The notes below the pieces were generated by a model. That model had not been told where the DNA came from. It saw nothing but the letters and a program-made list of their open reading frames with translations, and ran no database searches. Shown here one piece after another: positions 1 through 10,552 of a DNA stretch of 33,934 bases (the stretch's first letter is position 1; the number at the start of each line of letters is the position of its first letter). A program made the position numbers and the translations under genes. Source of the DNA: Lentinula raphanica (lineage: Eukaryota; Basidiomycota; Agaricomycetes; Agaricales; Omphalotaceae); the NCBI GenBank assembly GCA_027919835.1, contig JANVFP010000065.1:1-33934 (forward strand), written 5' to 3'.

Positions 1-430
1 TGAATTCAATGATGCTTTAGGTCTCTAACCCACTTCCAGGAAAGTATTCGGCCACAAAGATGGCTTGGCTGGCCGTGAAAACAACGACGTCGACGTATCG
101 AACAATGGAGAGAATGCCGAAACCGCTGTTTCGACAACATCTATGGCTCGCACAGCACGAAAGGCAAGGAATGCGAAGCGTACCACTGTCAGGGTTTGGA
201 CCAAGCTTTCTTTTTATCACGGTCTGTTCTTTTCTGCTTGCGCTTTCCATTGCTTCTGCACCCATGTATCATATTGCTTTGCTGTATCGTCAATTGATGT
301 CTTATTTGTCGGCAAAGATTGTATGGATTGAGAGAACTGGTATATTGATGAGGCAAGCTATAACTAACAGATATCCCTATAGATTCATATAATGCACTAC
401 AAGCCCTCGCATCACCTCACAATGCGCTAC
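1..430. other. No supported gene at left edge
   Basis: A plausible splice acceptor (ACTTCCAG, ending at about 38) precedes two overlapping open frames on the plus strand. One of them begins with a Lys/Arg/Asn-rich stretch and the other with a hydrophobic one. Neither resembles a family I know, so this could be the last exon of a gene lying to the left or simply non-coding sequence. Confidence 0.3.
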
Positions 431-449
431 GATGCATTGTGGTGCATCA

Positions 450-1035
450 CAACGTTTGGTCTGTTTTGCTGATAGTAGGCTACCGGCCGTACTACTACTC
501 TCAGACCAAACGGTCCAACGACACTACCCAGTGTCTCAACACCAGAGATTCCGACACTCTAGTCAAACGCGCCAGTCCAACTCTGAGCTTCAACAACTCT
601 CAATGGATGTGGACGTCTGAACTGGCTAATGGTATCATTCCGGATGGCTCGCGAGGCTTCCGCAAAACCTTTGTGCCACCCCAAGGAAAAACACCCGCAT
701 TCCTGACTCTCGCGTATGCCGTAGACAACGTGTATACTCTCTTCGTTAACGGCTGGCAAGAGACCTTCTGGATTCCAGGACCTGACCTTTGACGATAGCA
801 CTTGGTCTCCTGCTGTCACCGAAGGTGGCAACGGAGCTCAACGGAGTCGCCCCTTGGGGAAACGTTGTCAGTGGCTGGCAGTGATCCTTTGTCGTTTACT
901 CTGGCTAGTGGACTGGGTGGGAATTATCCTCCTGGTGCCTGAGCCTTCCGTTACAGCCTTACTCAGACTCTTCCTGCGGGACAAACTTCTACTATCATTA
1001 CCCTAGTTCTTCAAAATCCATTTCCACTCGTATTT
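450..1035 (+). pseudogene. Broken secreted/lectin-like domain gene
   Basis: Several reading-frame pieces together resemble a family of extracellular basidiomycete proteins built from repeated galactose-binding-like beta-sandwich domains. In order they read NNSQWMWTSELANG, GSRGFRKTFVPPQGKTP, AVDNVYTLFVNGW, LTFDDSTWSP, then, in a second domain-like part, GSDPLSFTLASGLGG, AFRYSLTQTLPAGQTST. The frame is lost several times. Most of the first domain is missing near 776. An 8-bp direct repeat with a 2-bp spacer adds 10 bases at 829-846. A TGGC duplication adds 4 bases near 872-879. TGA interrupts the second domain at 940-942. No signal peptide or start codon could be placed with confidence. The family match is from memory of the motif pattern (W-x-W-T..., RAFRKTF..PPxGKTP, YTLxVNG). 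Confidence 0.6.
829..846 (+). repeat. 8-bp direct repeat with 2-bp spacer (footprint-like)
   Basis: The sequence is CAACGGAG, then CT, then CAACGGAG. Removing ten bases restores the reading frame of the surrounding domain so that it continues into an APWGNVV motif. Eight-base duplications with a few leftover bases are what hAT-superfamily and related transposons leave on excision. Simple slippage could give the same result. Confidence 0.5.
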
Positions 1036-1039
1036 TTTA

Positions 1040-2430
1040 GTTTTCATGCAAACTAACCTTCGGCATTTCAAGAAGCATGTATCGCAAGCATAATCCGAAG
1101 TTCCGGTGAGCTGAATCCACGGGATGGTGGAATCGGAAGGGTTTTAAATTGTTTGAAAAACTTTTCAGTGCCGGCAACGATATTTTGACCCAAAGACATC
1201 CTTTTCCTGCTTGGAAAAATACATAGCGAGGTCAAGTATACACCATGTTGCGGGACCCCACCTCCGGCGGAGCCGAGTATTTTCCTTCCTTCCTTCCATG
1301 CTACATTGTACTTGAAGCCGGTAGCTGTCTGGAAGATGTGTGCTGTTTCGGAAGCACATCTTTGTTGTTTTTTGAAAAAGTGGGGTAATGATAGTAGTAC
1401 TGTGACTGTCATCGATATAGACACCGACCATATAGCAAGCTTGTCTTGCGAGAGTCTGCCTAGGGGAGACTAGACACCGACCGTAACGAGTATTCACTAT
1501 GCATCAACGGAGCCTTCGTCGGAATGTTGTATGATCGTCCTTAGGGTTCCATGACGTGAATTTCGAACACATAGATATAATAGAAATTTTTGCAGGTTTG
1601 TCTGGGTATAGAGAAGTAATAAATTCTCCATGATCAAGACTTTGTATCCAGCAATGACTCTGAGCTAGTATGTAATGAGCGTCTGCTGAACGTCACGTTG
1701 TGCCATTTGGCTCCTTTTTTACTCTAATGATTGCGAGCGAAGCGAAGCAACTGGGTTCATGTGGACCGCGTAGAGACTGGTCTGAGTTTGTACTTGTTTG
1801 TATTTTGCGTGACACCGATAACTTTTGCTCTTTTTGACATAAATGCGTCCTTTCTCATTCAATTCGTTGTCTTTTCATCCGATGCTCTCAAAGTATGCTC
1901 ACCTCGACTGCTCGAACTAGCTTGTGCGCTTTTGAACGGTGTAATGAGGTCAATTTTTGAACCTTCTGCAGCTAGGGAGAAACCGGGAACAAGACGCGTA
2001 TGGCGAGTTCAATACTTTTTCTACTCTTCTTCTACTAACGTAGTATATCTTTTGGAGTACCAGATTGGCCTTGTATCACTGACTGGGATTAAGCTTCGCG
2101 AGCACATCACCGTGCTACGGTGAATACCTTGTAAATAGCAAGTAAGACTATGCTGGACAGCTCATTGGCTCTCCTGCATAAACCTTCGCCTTTTCTCAAG
2201 ACGGTTCAATCTCAACTTTAGTGGTGTGTCGCGTCCATGTTGCAACTTGCGATCGAAGATGCTGGCTGATGCTGTTCCAAAAACACTGTCACGGTCGTAA
2301 TTTCGACAATCAAGGTTGTTTACCATCACATCCACGTGTGTGCGTCACTGGACTCGAGAAATCGCCCTTGTTCTAACTACAGCATTCAATTTCAGGGTTA
2401 ACTGCGTTTCAGAGCCACAATATCCTTTCA
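1040..2430. other. Gene-free stretch
   Basis: I found no recognisable coding sequence on either strand. A 130-codon open frame at 1731-2123 is rich in hydrophobic and aromatic residues but has no family resemblance and no convincing intron structure. The sequence from about 2200 leads into the beta'-COP relic. Confidence 0.4.
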
Positions 2431-2434
2431 TCTC

Positions 2435-3920
2435 GTTACAACCTACTCCGAGCTTTCGATCCGCTTGTCCGGTAAAAGCACCTATGTACTTACCCTTCAG
2501 CAGGAAGGCGTCGATCTTCACCCTACCGAACCTTGGGTGCTTACCGGATTGTCAAACGGCCAAGCTCATATCTATCACGCAGAAGCCGGTGATCTCCTCA
2601 AGACCTTCGAGGTAGCCAATGTTCCTGCTTGCTGCATAAATTTCATCGCAAGAGATCACCGGCTCGTTGCTGGGAGCGACGATTTTCAGCTGAGAGTGTT
2701 TAACCGCAAGCCTCACCCATGTCGAAGTCACAAGTTTCGAAGCGCATCCAGACTGCATACGCTGTCTAGCGGTTCATCCGACGTTAAGCGTGGTGCCAAC
2801 AGGAAGTGATGATATGACGATCAAGGCCTGGGACTGGAAGAAAGGACGTCTAGGTATGGATCATAGCACTTTGTTTTGACATACTCTTGAACTCCTTTCA
2901 ATTCCTTCATACAGATGAATCAAGGCCACACACACTATATCATGAACTTTGCTTTGTGACCCCACAGATCTCAATACCTTTGCCTCTACCTACCTCGATA
3001 GAACCGCAAAAATATAGTACATCTCTACAATCTCGTCCACCTCATCCCCCCAAGCTAACTTTACGGTTGATGCGCACGAAAAAGGCTTCAATTACGTCGA
3101 CTTCTGTCCTGGGAACGACAAACCCTACCTTGTCACTTGCGGAGACGACAAAACCGTCAAAGTCTGGGATTCATGGAAAGACATATGAATAAATTTTCCT
3201 TCTCTGTCTTTCATCCTAGTTTGCCGATTACGACAGACCCTATCGTCACCTGCGGAGACGACACAAGGATCAAATTCTGTGATTATCTCTCCACAAGCTG
3301 TGTATAGACCATGAAAGGACACATGAATGATCTGGGTATGGACGCTTTTTCCGGAGGACTTTTCTCAGTGCTCGTGGAAACGGAATCGTCATTTTTGGGA
3401 TTGGGAAACTGGAGAAATAGCTAGAAGGATTGATGTCGATGCTAAAAATGCAAGTCACTCTTCTCTTTGCTTACATACCCAACGTACCTCCATAAACCTT
3501 GATCATATCCTTTGTAGATCTACTGGTCATCCAATAACACACTCGTTGCCATTACATCAGACGATTCCTTCTATATACTACGTTTTGACAACGAGGCGCT
3601 AGCTGAAGGAGGTCTTAAAGAACTCAGACGAAGGTGCAGAGGAAGCATTTGAAGTCATTGCTGATGATCAGGCAAGGTATGTCAGATGTCTATACGTCGC
3701 TGCGCGCGTTTGATCCTCGTTCTGATTTTTCCAATCTCTGGAGTGTAAAACCCGCAAAATGGATCGGCGATTGTCTCATATACACAATGTCGAGCAACAT
3801 GCTGATCTTAACGTCTACACGTATCATCTCTCTCTTGCGGTGGGTGAGTATCGGATAGCGGTGATCAAGGGAGAGATGGAAGAAGCAGATGGAATCTTCA
3901 AGAGACCCTGGCGACCATAA
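2435..3920 (+). pseudogene. Coatomer beta'-subunit (COPB2) pseudogene
   Basis: The pieces follow the order of beta'-COP, the WD40-propeller subunit of the COPI vesicle coat. Near 2500 are DLHPTEPWVLTG and [12 protein letters not shown]. Near 2730-2845 are [15 protein letters not shown] and [15 protein letters not shown]. Near 3080-3175 is DKPYLVTCGDDKTVKVWD. A partly duplicated WD unit lies at 3245-3330. Near 3399 is DWETGEIARRIDVDAKN. Near 3520-3600 is NTLVAITSDDSFYILRFD. Near 3640 is DEGAEEAFEVIADD. Near 3745 is KPAKWIGDCLIYT. Near 3805-3895 is NVYTYHLSLAVGEYR and GEMEEADGIF. Frameshifts, in-frame stops (for example after STSCV near 3305) and a large central deletion separate the pieces. 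The alpha-solenoid half is missing. At least two old introns are still recognisable (about 2857-2913 and the one ending near 3516). This is a dead copy; the functional gene must lie elsewhere. Confidence 0.85.
3132..3345 (+). repeat. Internal tandem duplication inside the COPB2 relic
   Basis: A segment beginning GTCACTTGCGGAGACGAC at 3132 recurs as GTCACCTGCGGAGACGAC at 3245, a period of about 113 bp. Both copies encode the same WD repeat and the following GHMN linker. The first copy has lost the YLSxSCVxT part, while the second keeps it with a stop codon. The duplication therefore arose within the gene copy and then decayed. Confidence 0.6.
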
Positions 3921-3929
3921 GTCATAACA

Positions 3930-4705
3930 CCGAACGTCCCCATCTTCATCCTGTAAGAACAACCGTATTTTCACCAGGATGTTTCGTGAATATTACTGTC
4001 AGCGTCAGATGCTACTACGATAAATGTAAACGAGAGGTCTAAGCAAGTGTTTGTTCTCCGTTACAGCGCCTACCATAATTCATGGCAAGTGCACTTTTTT
4101 CTTACGTCGAGAAATAAAAGGTACCCGAGAGGTCCCGAGTGATCGATGCTGATGGCTGGCAGTGAAGCCGAGAAATTTTGGAGGAATTACGGCATGGATC
4201 AACAATTGATCATCCGGCATTAGTCGGCATACTGATGTAAGAGCACAAGAATGGAGAGAGATGGAGAGCCAGGAGAGGTTTCCATGGAATCTGAGTGATT
4301 CTACTAAGTCACATCTCTTCAGATCTCTTCACATATCTCGGGTACCTTTTATTTTTTGAGTCAGAAAAAAGTGTGCTTGACATGATTTATGGTAGGCGCT
4401 GTAAGAGTATGCGGTGAGTGAAAAGGTGGGAACGCGAGGGCGAATACGAAGGAAGTTGTAGCTCTTGATATTGAAGAAGAATTCCTTACATCGTTGGCGA
4501 AAAAAATCGATGAATCATTGTAGATAAGTACATAGTCTTTTGGCGGGCTCGGTAAACGACGGAAAAGGCAGGCTATCACATACGTCACGAAAATTGAATT
4601 GATTAGAAAAAGTCTTCGTTTCTGGCTCTCAAATCGCCTTTAATCAACAAATCTTTTTGGAGGAGAAAAGGAGAATCATTATGAAAACCGAATATTATTA
4701 ATGGA
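3930..4705. other. Gene-free stretch upstream of the viroplasmin-like gene
   Basis: AT-rich sequence with no open frame of interest. GATCTCTTCA-type short repeats lie around 4260-4340. The region supplies the promoter side of the gene starting at 4769. Confidence 0.4.
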
Positions 4706-4713
4706 ATTTCTGG

Positions 4714-4723
4714 ATATTTAAAG
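4714..4723 (+). promoter_or_regulatory. Probable TATA box
   Basis: ATATTTAAAG lies about 45 bp before the ATG at 4769. It is followed by a pyrimidine tract (CTTCC plus a T-run, then CATCTCTTCAACC) of the kind that precedes start sites in basidiomycete genes. The distance implies a very short 5' untranslated region. Confidence 0.5.
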
Positions 4724-4768
4724 GCTACGTGGCCGCTTCCTTTTTTTCCATCTCTTCAACCAACCACA

Positions 4769-5900
4769 ATGTCAAAACGATACATACTCCTCGATAAATC
4801 ACCCAACAACAACGGAATATATACTCAGATGTATGTACTCACTTGACTACCTCTGATAGTCGCGGCTACTAACATAAAGTATATCAGGCCATTCCATGCC
4901 TCCGGCCACTCACAACCACCATTACCTATCTCCATCCAGGCGGAAACTGAAGAACAAGCCACCACACTTCATCTAGCCCTCCAGCGATGGATCGATAAAA
5001 ACCCCTTTCATACATCGACGCAGTTCATCGGAGAATTTCTCTCCTCTAGTACCCTTCAAACCACCTTGAATTTTGTGGGCCCTAGCGCTGATAATACCTA
5101 CTGGTGGGTGAGCTATGGCGATAGATCAGGTTTGTATATGTCGAGGTAAGTACTGCAAATGCAAGTTATGAAACAAGTTGATAATATGCATTTTCAGTCG
5201 AGAAGCCATCGGAACAGTGGATTTACCTCGCAATGCCAGCGATTGGCGAAGAGGCTATGCTTTCAAAACGTTTATAGAAGCGTTCCGAGCTTCCCTAACT
5301 GGTGATACAAGCAACCGGCTCCATGACTATAATCCTACTGTGTACCCTACAGTCGCTGCCGAGATTCGTCGGAAGTTGCTCTCGACTGCTTCAGTCACAC
5401 AGGCCAATCTTGAGGATAGCAATGTTTCGGTCGCCGATGATATTTTGGTGCCCTCGACTCCTCCAACACATGAGGGGTCTTCGGCCCCAGGTCCCTCTCC
5501 TCATGATGTTCCCCAGTCAAGTCAGGACGCAGGCTCCTCTAATCTTGCAGCCAGCAATGTTCCGGTCGATAATATCTCAGTGCCCTCGACTCCAACACAT
5601 GAGGGGTTTTCGGCCCTAGGTTCCTCTCCCTACGTGAAAGGTAAAGCAGTCGACTCATCATCCAGGCAACCTTTTGAACTGGGAGTTACATGGGGTCGTG
5701 CGCTCCTTCGAGCAATGAACTGGGATACGGAATCCATTGACTCATTGGAAGCATCCATCTCCCAGGCCGGCATGAATTCTGCGCAATTTTCCGTTGACAT
5801 TCTCGAAGAATTCCCTGAGATAATGAACCCAAAGCTTGCCTGTTTTGTATGGGCACTGTACCACGGACAACTGAATGAGCCCTATGCATATGAGCTTTGA
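4769..5900 (+). CDS. RNase H1 N-terminal/viroplasmin-like domain protein (340 aa)
   Basis: Three exons join in phase: 4769-4830, 4888-5145 and 5198-5900. They are separated by introns of 57 and 52 nt with GTATGT/GTAAGT donors, and the first has a CTAAC branch site. The product is 340 aa. Residues about 90-140 (YWWVSYGDRSGLYMSRREAI, then a short gap and FKTFIEAFRASL) match the layout of the small viroplasmin domain at the N-terminus of RNase H1: Y-x-V..G..xG.Y.s..EA...V....F.sF.EA. That domain binds RNA:DNA hybrids in RNase H1. No RNase H catalytic domain follows. Instead there is a low-complexity linker with a 45-residue tandem duplication (about residues 165-255) and an acidic C-terminal segment. 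The ATG is the first one after the TATA-like box. The gene is intact although it lies between relics. The function is inferred only from the domain. Confidence 0.7.
5418..5687 (+). repeat. 135-bp coding tandem duplication
   Basis: Two copies of a unit, starting AGCAATGTTTCGGTCG at 5418 and AGCAATGTTCCGGTCG at 5553, encode related 45-residue segments. Both contain SNVxV..., then PSTP, THEG and SALGxSPxxx-like text. Small indels keep the frame open, so the duplication is tolerated in an otherwise open reading frame. The right end is approximate. Confidence 0.7.
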
Positions 5901-6164
5901 TTGGGGTTATCTGATTATCTACTAATAGCAATGTTCTCGAAGTTCGGACAATATATGTTCCCCATTTCACCTTCACCTTTGTCTTTTAATCTTACTTCTC
6001 ATCTTGGTTCACTTCATGTACTGGTTTATTCTATGTTCTTACTCGAAGACTGATTTGTATCGTTCTCCCTATTAGTGTATATACTGTATCTTTCCTTAAA
6101 TCTTCTTCATTGAATCAACGCTAGTCATTGTTCTCGATACTCAAGCATGAATCATAACTAGTGA
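5901..6164. other. 3' flank of the viroplasmin-like gene
   Basis: T-rich sequence with several TCTT and TTTAAT runs, as expected for a 3' untranslated region and terminator. No open frame of interest. Confidence 0.35.
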
Positions 6165-6372
6165 CTGGTTGCATTGAAAATCGTCGCTCCCAGCAATGAA
6201 CCAGCTCTCCTTTGCAACAGAGTTTGTGCAGCAAAGAGGAACATTGACTACCTCGAAGGTCGTGAGGAAAGCCCTGGTTTCTGCGCAATAGATGTGGAAT
6301 TGACCGTTGTATAATCCGGTTAGCACCCAACGTTCTCAGGTATCTCTTATAACTTGAAAATTTGAGGTGAAC
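6165..6372 (-). pseudogene. Second COPB2 fragment, inverted
   Basis: Read on the minus strand, this encodes LTGLYNGQFHIYCAE, TTFEVVNVPLCC and FIAGSDDFQ. That is the first WD repeat of beta'-COP, the same part found at about 2540-2700 on the other strand. Nucleotide identity with that copy is clearly high: runs such as GACCTTCGAGGTAG and GCTGGGAGCGACGATTTTCA are shared. The fragment breaks off after DDFQ and has a frame break before LTGL, so it is not functional. Confidence 0.75.
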
Positions 6373-6379
6373 ATCAGTG

Positions 6380-7270
6380 GCCGAAAATGACGAGCATGAG
6401 ACGAAGATTTACCCCAACTTCTCTTCTGTCAAAAGGGGCAGTGAAAATGATCAATCGCGATATGCTGAACCGCTCATTTCAGTTTGAGCCTGCGTGAGTG
6501 GAGAAATCAAAAATCATTATAGATATGCAAGACAGCCAAGATACATTATTATTACGGTAATACTAGTACAGCAGAGACTCGTATGCTTCCCAAATGAATA
6601 AGAGAGAATATGATTTAATCAAAGGTGAAGTCAAGAGGAAATAGTTCAAGTTCCGGATCCTGGAGGGGATAAGTGGCTCGAGTAGCGGGGAAAGGTAAAC
6701 GGACTGGGTCACTTTGAAGCTGTGGCCATTCGAGTGGCTGACGAACGGGAGGTGCAGCACCTTGAGAAGCTAACATCTCGTCAACATCGGCTTGACAGCA
6801 AGGGCTTTGCCACCAACGGTGGCCATTCTAGTTCGAGGGATGATCACAAAGAAAATTTCAAGATTTATCATTACCGGTTTCCCAATAAATTACACACGAT
6901 TTTTATAGGCTCAGCCGCAGTGTTTGTACAGAATCTGCATGGATGATTCACCCAAATTCCTCTAATAAAGTTTGCATTTGGGCAAGAGTGGGATGACAGC
7001 TGTCACTGCCCAATGTTACAACCTATTTTTTTTCTTTGGAGGTGCGCTTAAGGAGCTCCAAGCAGCCAACATGTATCGTCGTCTCTTGGGTCCACGCGGT
7101 TGGTGCAAGGTACTTTGTCCTTGCATTGGTTAGCATAGGTTTGCATAGTCGATCATAGTCACAATCTTAGGTTTTTCCGCTTCTTCCTCCTCGGGGAAAT
7201 GCTCTTACGCACAGTGTGTGGGGCTCGACCGGGTCTTCCACTCCCATTCAGATCTCCATATCCTTACTAC
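6380..7270. other. Gene-free stretch
   Basis: No recognisable gene on either strand. Short open frames here show no family resemblance. Confidence 0.35.
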
Positions 7271-7275
7271 TCACC

Positions 7276-7525
7276 TTATCTAACGCCATCTTCATCTCTA
7301 TCTGACCCGGTTATACCCACTAAAACCCCGTTTATGTGTTCATCCGTCCAGTCCTTTGGGAGTTTCTCTTCATCTGCGAGAACTTCTTTCCAAGTCTGGA
7401 GGACCAGCCTTTTTGGTAGGGCCTTTGCTTCATATCTTCGGTTTGTCATACGGCGGTCAAGTTCGAGTCGGTTGTTGATCACTTTGAGCCACCGGTTTCA
7501 GACTTCATTTTCTGGGAAGGGTTGA
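7276..7525 (-). mobile_element. Non-LTR retrotransposon remnant (3' end of ORF2)
   Basis: On the minus strand an open stretch reads NRWLKVINNRLELDRRMTN, RRYEAKALPKRLVLQTWKEV and LPKDWTDEHINGVLVGI. The pattern, a final helix NRLxLDrxxTN, then KALxKxLVLxTWxxxL...LPxDW...NGVLVGI, is what I associate with the extreme C-terminus of LINE-type polyproteins in basidiomycetes, after the reverse transcriptase and RNase H. No reverse transcriptase lies upstream and there is a stop before the segment, so only the 3' end remains. LINEs are often truncated at the 5' end, which fits. Confidence 0.5.
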
Positions 7526-7830
7526 CCATCGTTACTGAACACTCTCTCGCATCTTAGTATCTTTGCAGCTCACTGGAACACACACCATATAGCTCTATGA
7601 CCTTCAGAAGTAAGGTTGGGATCACATCAGTGTAAGAAAGCAGTTTCTGTGACAGCCAGACCGCTTGTAAGTCAGAGCACTCGTCAAAGGTTGAAGGCAG
7701 CTGTCCAAGATAGGCAATTCTGGGTTTGTTTCATCGACTCGGATGTCGGAACAAGGTTCAGCTTCTTACATGATTCACTCTTGCTAATTTATGCAAAAGT
7801 CATAATATATGTGCTGCAAATACGCTCTAT
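7526..7830. other. Spacer between LINE remnant and MYND gene
   Basis: No gene seen. It contains the 3' flank of the MYND gene (minus strand). Confidence 0.3.
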
Positions 7831-9671
7831 TCACGGAAGGAATATGTTGTCCAGATTACAAAAGACCTGACCACCGAAGCCTTCGTAGACAAGGTCATGA
7901 GCAGGGTCCAATAGAATTGCTCGATGAACGCCTCGGGCGAAGTAAACTGATGTACGAGCAGTGCAAGGACATGTAACGGCAACTACTGTGTCCGCCTGCA
8001 CACAAGTGCGAGGGTTGCTGAGGTAAAATTGTAGTTCTGGCGAGGAAGCCTGGTCTAACACCTTCAATGTCGAAGGGTAAGACATAAAGTTGACTTCAAT
8101 TACAATTTGTGAGGAGTGGAGACCTTGCTTGCAGATAGAATGCCATATCTCATCGCGATAACGTTGAGCTTGGATTACAGCACGAAAGAGAAGCTGCAGT
8201 CGATTCAAGTCATCCAAGTCTGCCGGGCCTCGGGAATCATCATGGGACAATTAGTGGGATGAGCTGGTGAGATTATGATGAGACTAGACACGAGCGGAGA
8301 AGATAGAAGACGGACTAAATTGTTTCAACGCAAGTTTCGAGCAAACTGCTTTATGCCCCGCTTGCCAATGCTCTCGTTGGCAATCGATCGAGCAATAGCT
8401 CGTTACGCGACATTTGCCGCAGAGCAGGGAATGACGGCCAGGAGAGTCGGAAGAGCACTAACGACAGTCATGTTATTGTTAGAATTCATGTGTTCATGGA
8501 GAAAAAAGTGAGTGACCTTTTGATTCGAACACACTTTTTCTAGAGCTTTTTGAAAGCAGAGGGCGCTTGTGTGGCGTGCAGCAGGAGAGCAAATTTCGTT
8601 TACCAAATGATCCCAGACTCCTTTAAGGGCATCGGCACCTAGAGTATCTTCGAATTGTCGAGCCTGTACTCCTTCCAGATTTCTTCGGATTCTTCGTTGA
8701 ACTGGCTTGTATATGGTGTTAAGGAGCAGCAGGCGAAGTATTTCCTCAAAAATGTCACGAATTGATGTATCAGGAGACGAACTGAACGACGTGTGTGCCC
8801 AGACTATTGTCTTCATCAGAAGGCCTAGCAAGTTAGCGTCCAGAGCTTTAGTGATCCAATTTGGACCACCAGATATGACGAGCAACGAGAATTTGGCAAG
8901 GGAGTGCATGGTTACGTAACGGGTGCCCGGAGGAAACCCGTTTGTCAAAATTTGGCTCCACAGCTTATGCGTATGTGCCAAGATAACATGAATTTCGTCG
9001 AGCATGGGAAGTGGTTGAAAGAATGTCGTGGTAGAAGCCAGGAGTAAGCCTCGATTGGCTGTCTGAATCAAGCTAATCGCAGTTGAGACACCGGACAGTG
9101 AGGATACTTCTGCAATGGCGGCGGACCACGTGGTGAACAGTGAGTTAGGACAGACATTCCTAACAGCGACAAGAAAAGAATGTCCAAGCGTAGTGCCCAC
9201 AAGCATCTGACTGAACCGAATGAGGAACGAAGTCACTTGGTAGTGAGCCTCGATGGGCCATTTCCGTGTAAAGAATGCGACCCAAGCTTTTGCTATGGCC
9301 ATGAGCATCTCAGATGAACTTGCTAGTCTGATGATGAAATGGTCGAGTTCCGTAGACGTGTGGGCAGAGGCGGTACAGTTCAAGAAGGTAAACACTTCTA
9401 CCACGCAGTGACCGGCCATGTCAGAATAGCGCTCAGTGGCAGCATAGTCAGGACGGATAAACTCGTTGAGTGGCCTCAGAAGGGCCTCTAACCATAGCAG
9501 GATTCGAGGCCACCTTGACTCGGTGATGATGCTGCGGGCTTGGAACAATGGCAGGCCAGATAGATGGCTAGACAAGGCTTTGAGAAGCGCTAACATTCGA
9601 ACCGCCTCGAAAGGGGGAGGGCGATTGGCAATGATAAGGGGAGGGCTCCGGGTGATCTGTTGAAAGAACAT
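7831..9671 (-). CDS. MYND zinc-finger protein, helical-repeat type
   Basis: Minus-strand gene with exons 9671-8517, 8457-8292 and 8228-7831. The first intron (8516-8458, 59 nt) is in phase 0 and has a TCTAACA branch site. Splicing joins CSNQK to CSSDSPG and so completes the first Cys pair of the finger. The finger then reads CGKCRVTSYCSIDCQREHW followed by AGHKAVC, which is a full MYND motif. The second intron ends at 8229, or alternatively at 8220; both acceptors keep the frame. The roughly 385 residues before the finger are Leu-rich helices with an early WPRILLWLEALL motif, typical of a large agaricomycete family. The tail after the finger includes IVIEVNFMSYPS. From the ATG at 9671 the product is 572 aa. 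The family is often longer, so upstream exons may exist. MYND fingers bind proline-rich partners; the role of this family is not known to me. Confidence 0.8.
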
Positions 9672-9737
9672 CGAGGCAACGTTCTACAGTATAGCCGATG
9701 AGAATAATCAAAGGTCATCCGAGTCCATACACGCACC

Positions 9738-10381
9738 GTCCTAGCCATTGGTAATCACAGTCGGCAGTTCTATGCGTGTGAGGGTCAAGCTAGAAGATCG
9801 TGGTGAGAGTAAGAAATAGAATGGGGGAGTTCTGGATATTTACAATGCAAGTAAGAAAGAGCACAAAGGGTTGATCTGAGCCACATGGATCGGCCCGAGC
9901 GCATCAAGTAGCGCGGAGATACCAGAAAGTGATTCGTGCTGTTCTCTCGCGAGTTCCTCGAGCAGAGCGATGAAAACTATGACTTGCCTGGCCATGGCCA
10001 CCGTATATACATTTGCATGAGTCTGTTGTCGCTTACCATGCACCTCGCGTTGGCTTCTGCTACAGGAAATCGCGGGCACGAATTGATACCGTTGGTATTG
10101 ACACAGTAGACAGCGAATCATGCGATGCAATGCAGGCGCCATGAATAGAATTGGGCTCCAGCCTCCCAGAGCAAATCCTAAGTTCAAGGTCGGGAATATC
10201 GTTTGACTACGTTCAATTGCAGTCAGCTAACTCTTCATGCATCAAAAATGTGGCGGTGAATTACCTGCAACATGGATATTTTACTGGCGACGGTAGTCAA
10301 TGACCATTGATCCGACAAACTGAGTTCCGTGTGTGCGGAAGCGCGTCGGTGGAAGTTTGAGACGAAGATGATCATGACCAT
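9738..10381 (-). other. Possible 5' exons of the MYND gene
   Basis: Upstream of 9671 are splice-like signals (GTGCGT donor near 9738, ACTGTAG acceptor near 9688). An open frame at 10206-9840 (ALGGWSPILFMAPALHR, later ALLEELAREQHESLSG) and a short ATG-started exon at 10381-10265 with a clean GTAATT donor suggest extra exons. I could not find one set of introns that keeps every segment in phase, so the true start of the MYND gene is uncertain. Confidence 0.3.
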
Positions 10382-10552
10382 GATCGGTCCGGAATTTGAC
10401 AACACGACGAGCGTTAAACTGCTGAGCTCAGTAGCTTACATAACATTTGATCCCTAATTTAGAAAGAGATCCGCTTGCCATATACATAGTCTCCAATCCA
10501 ATAACAGATGATGATCTCCAAATTGGACGCATAAAGCTGAGAATTTACAGAA

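Noticed and set aside
60..392. 110-codon open frame with a hydrophobic segment
   Set aside because: No family resemblance, an overlapping frame of similar length, and no supporting splice structure apart from a lone acceptor.
1731..2123. 130-codon plus-strand open frame
   Set aside because: Composition is that of translated AT-rich non-coding DNA, with no ATG context, domain or intron support.
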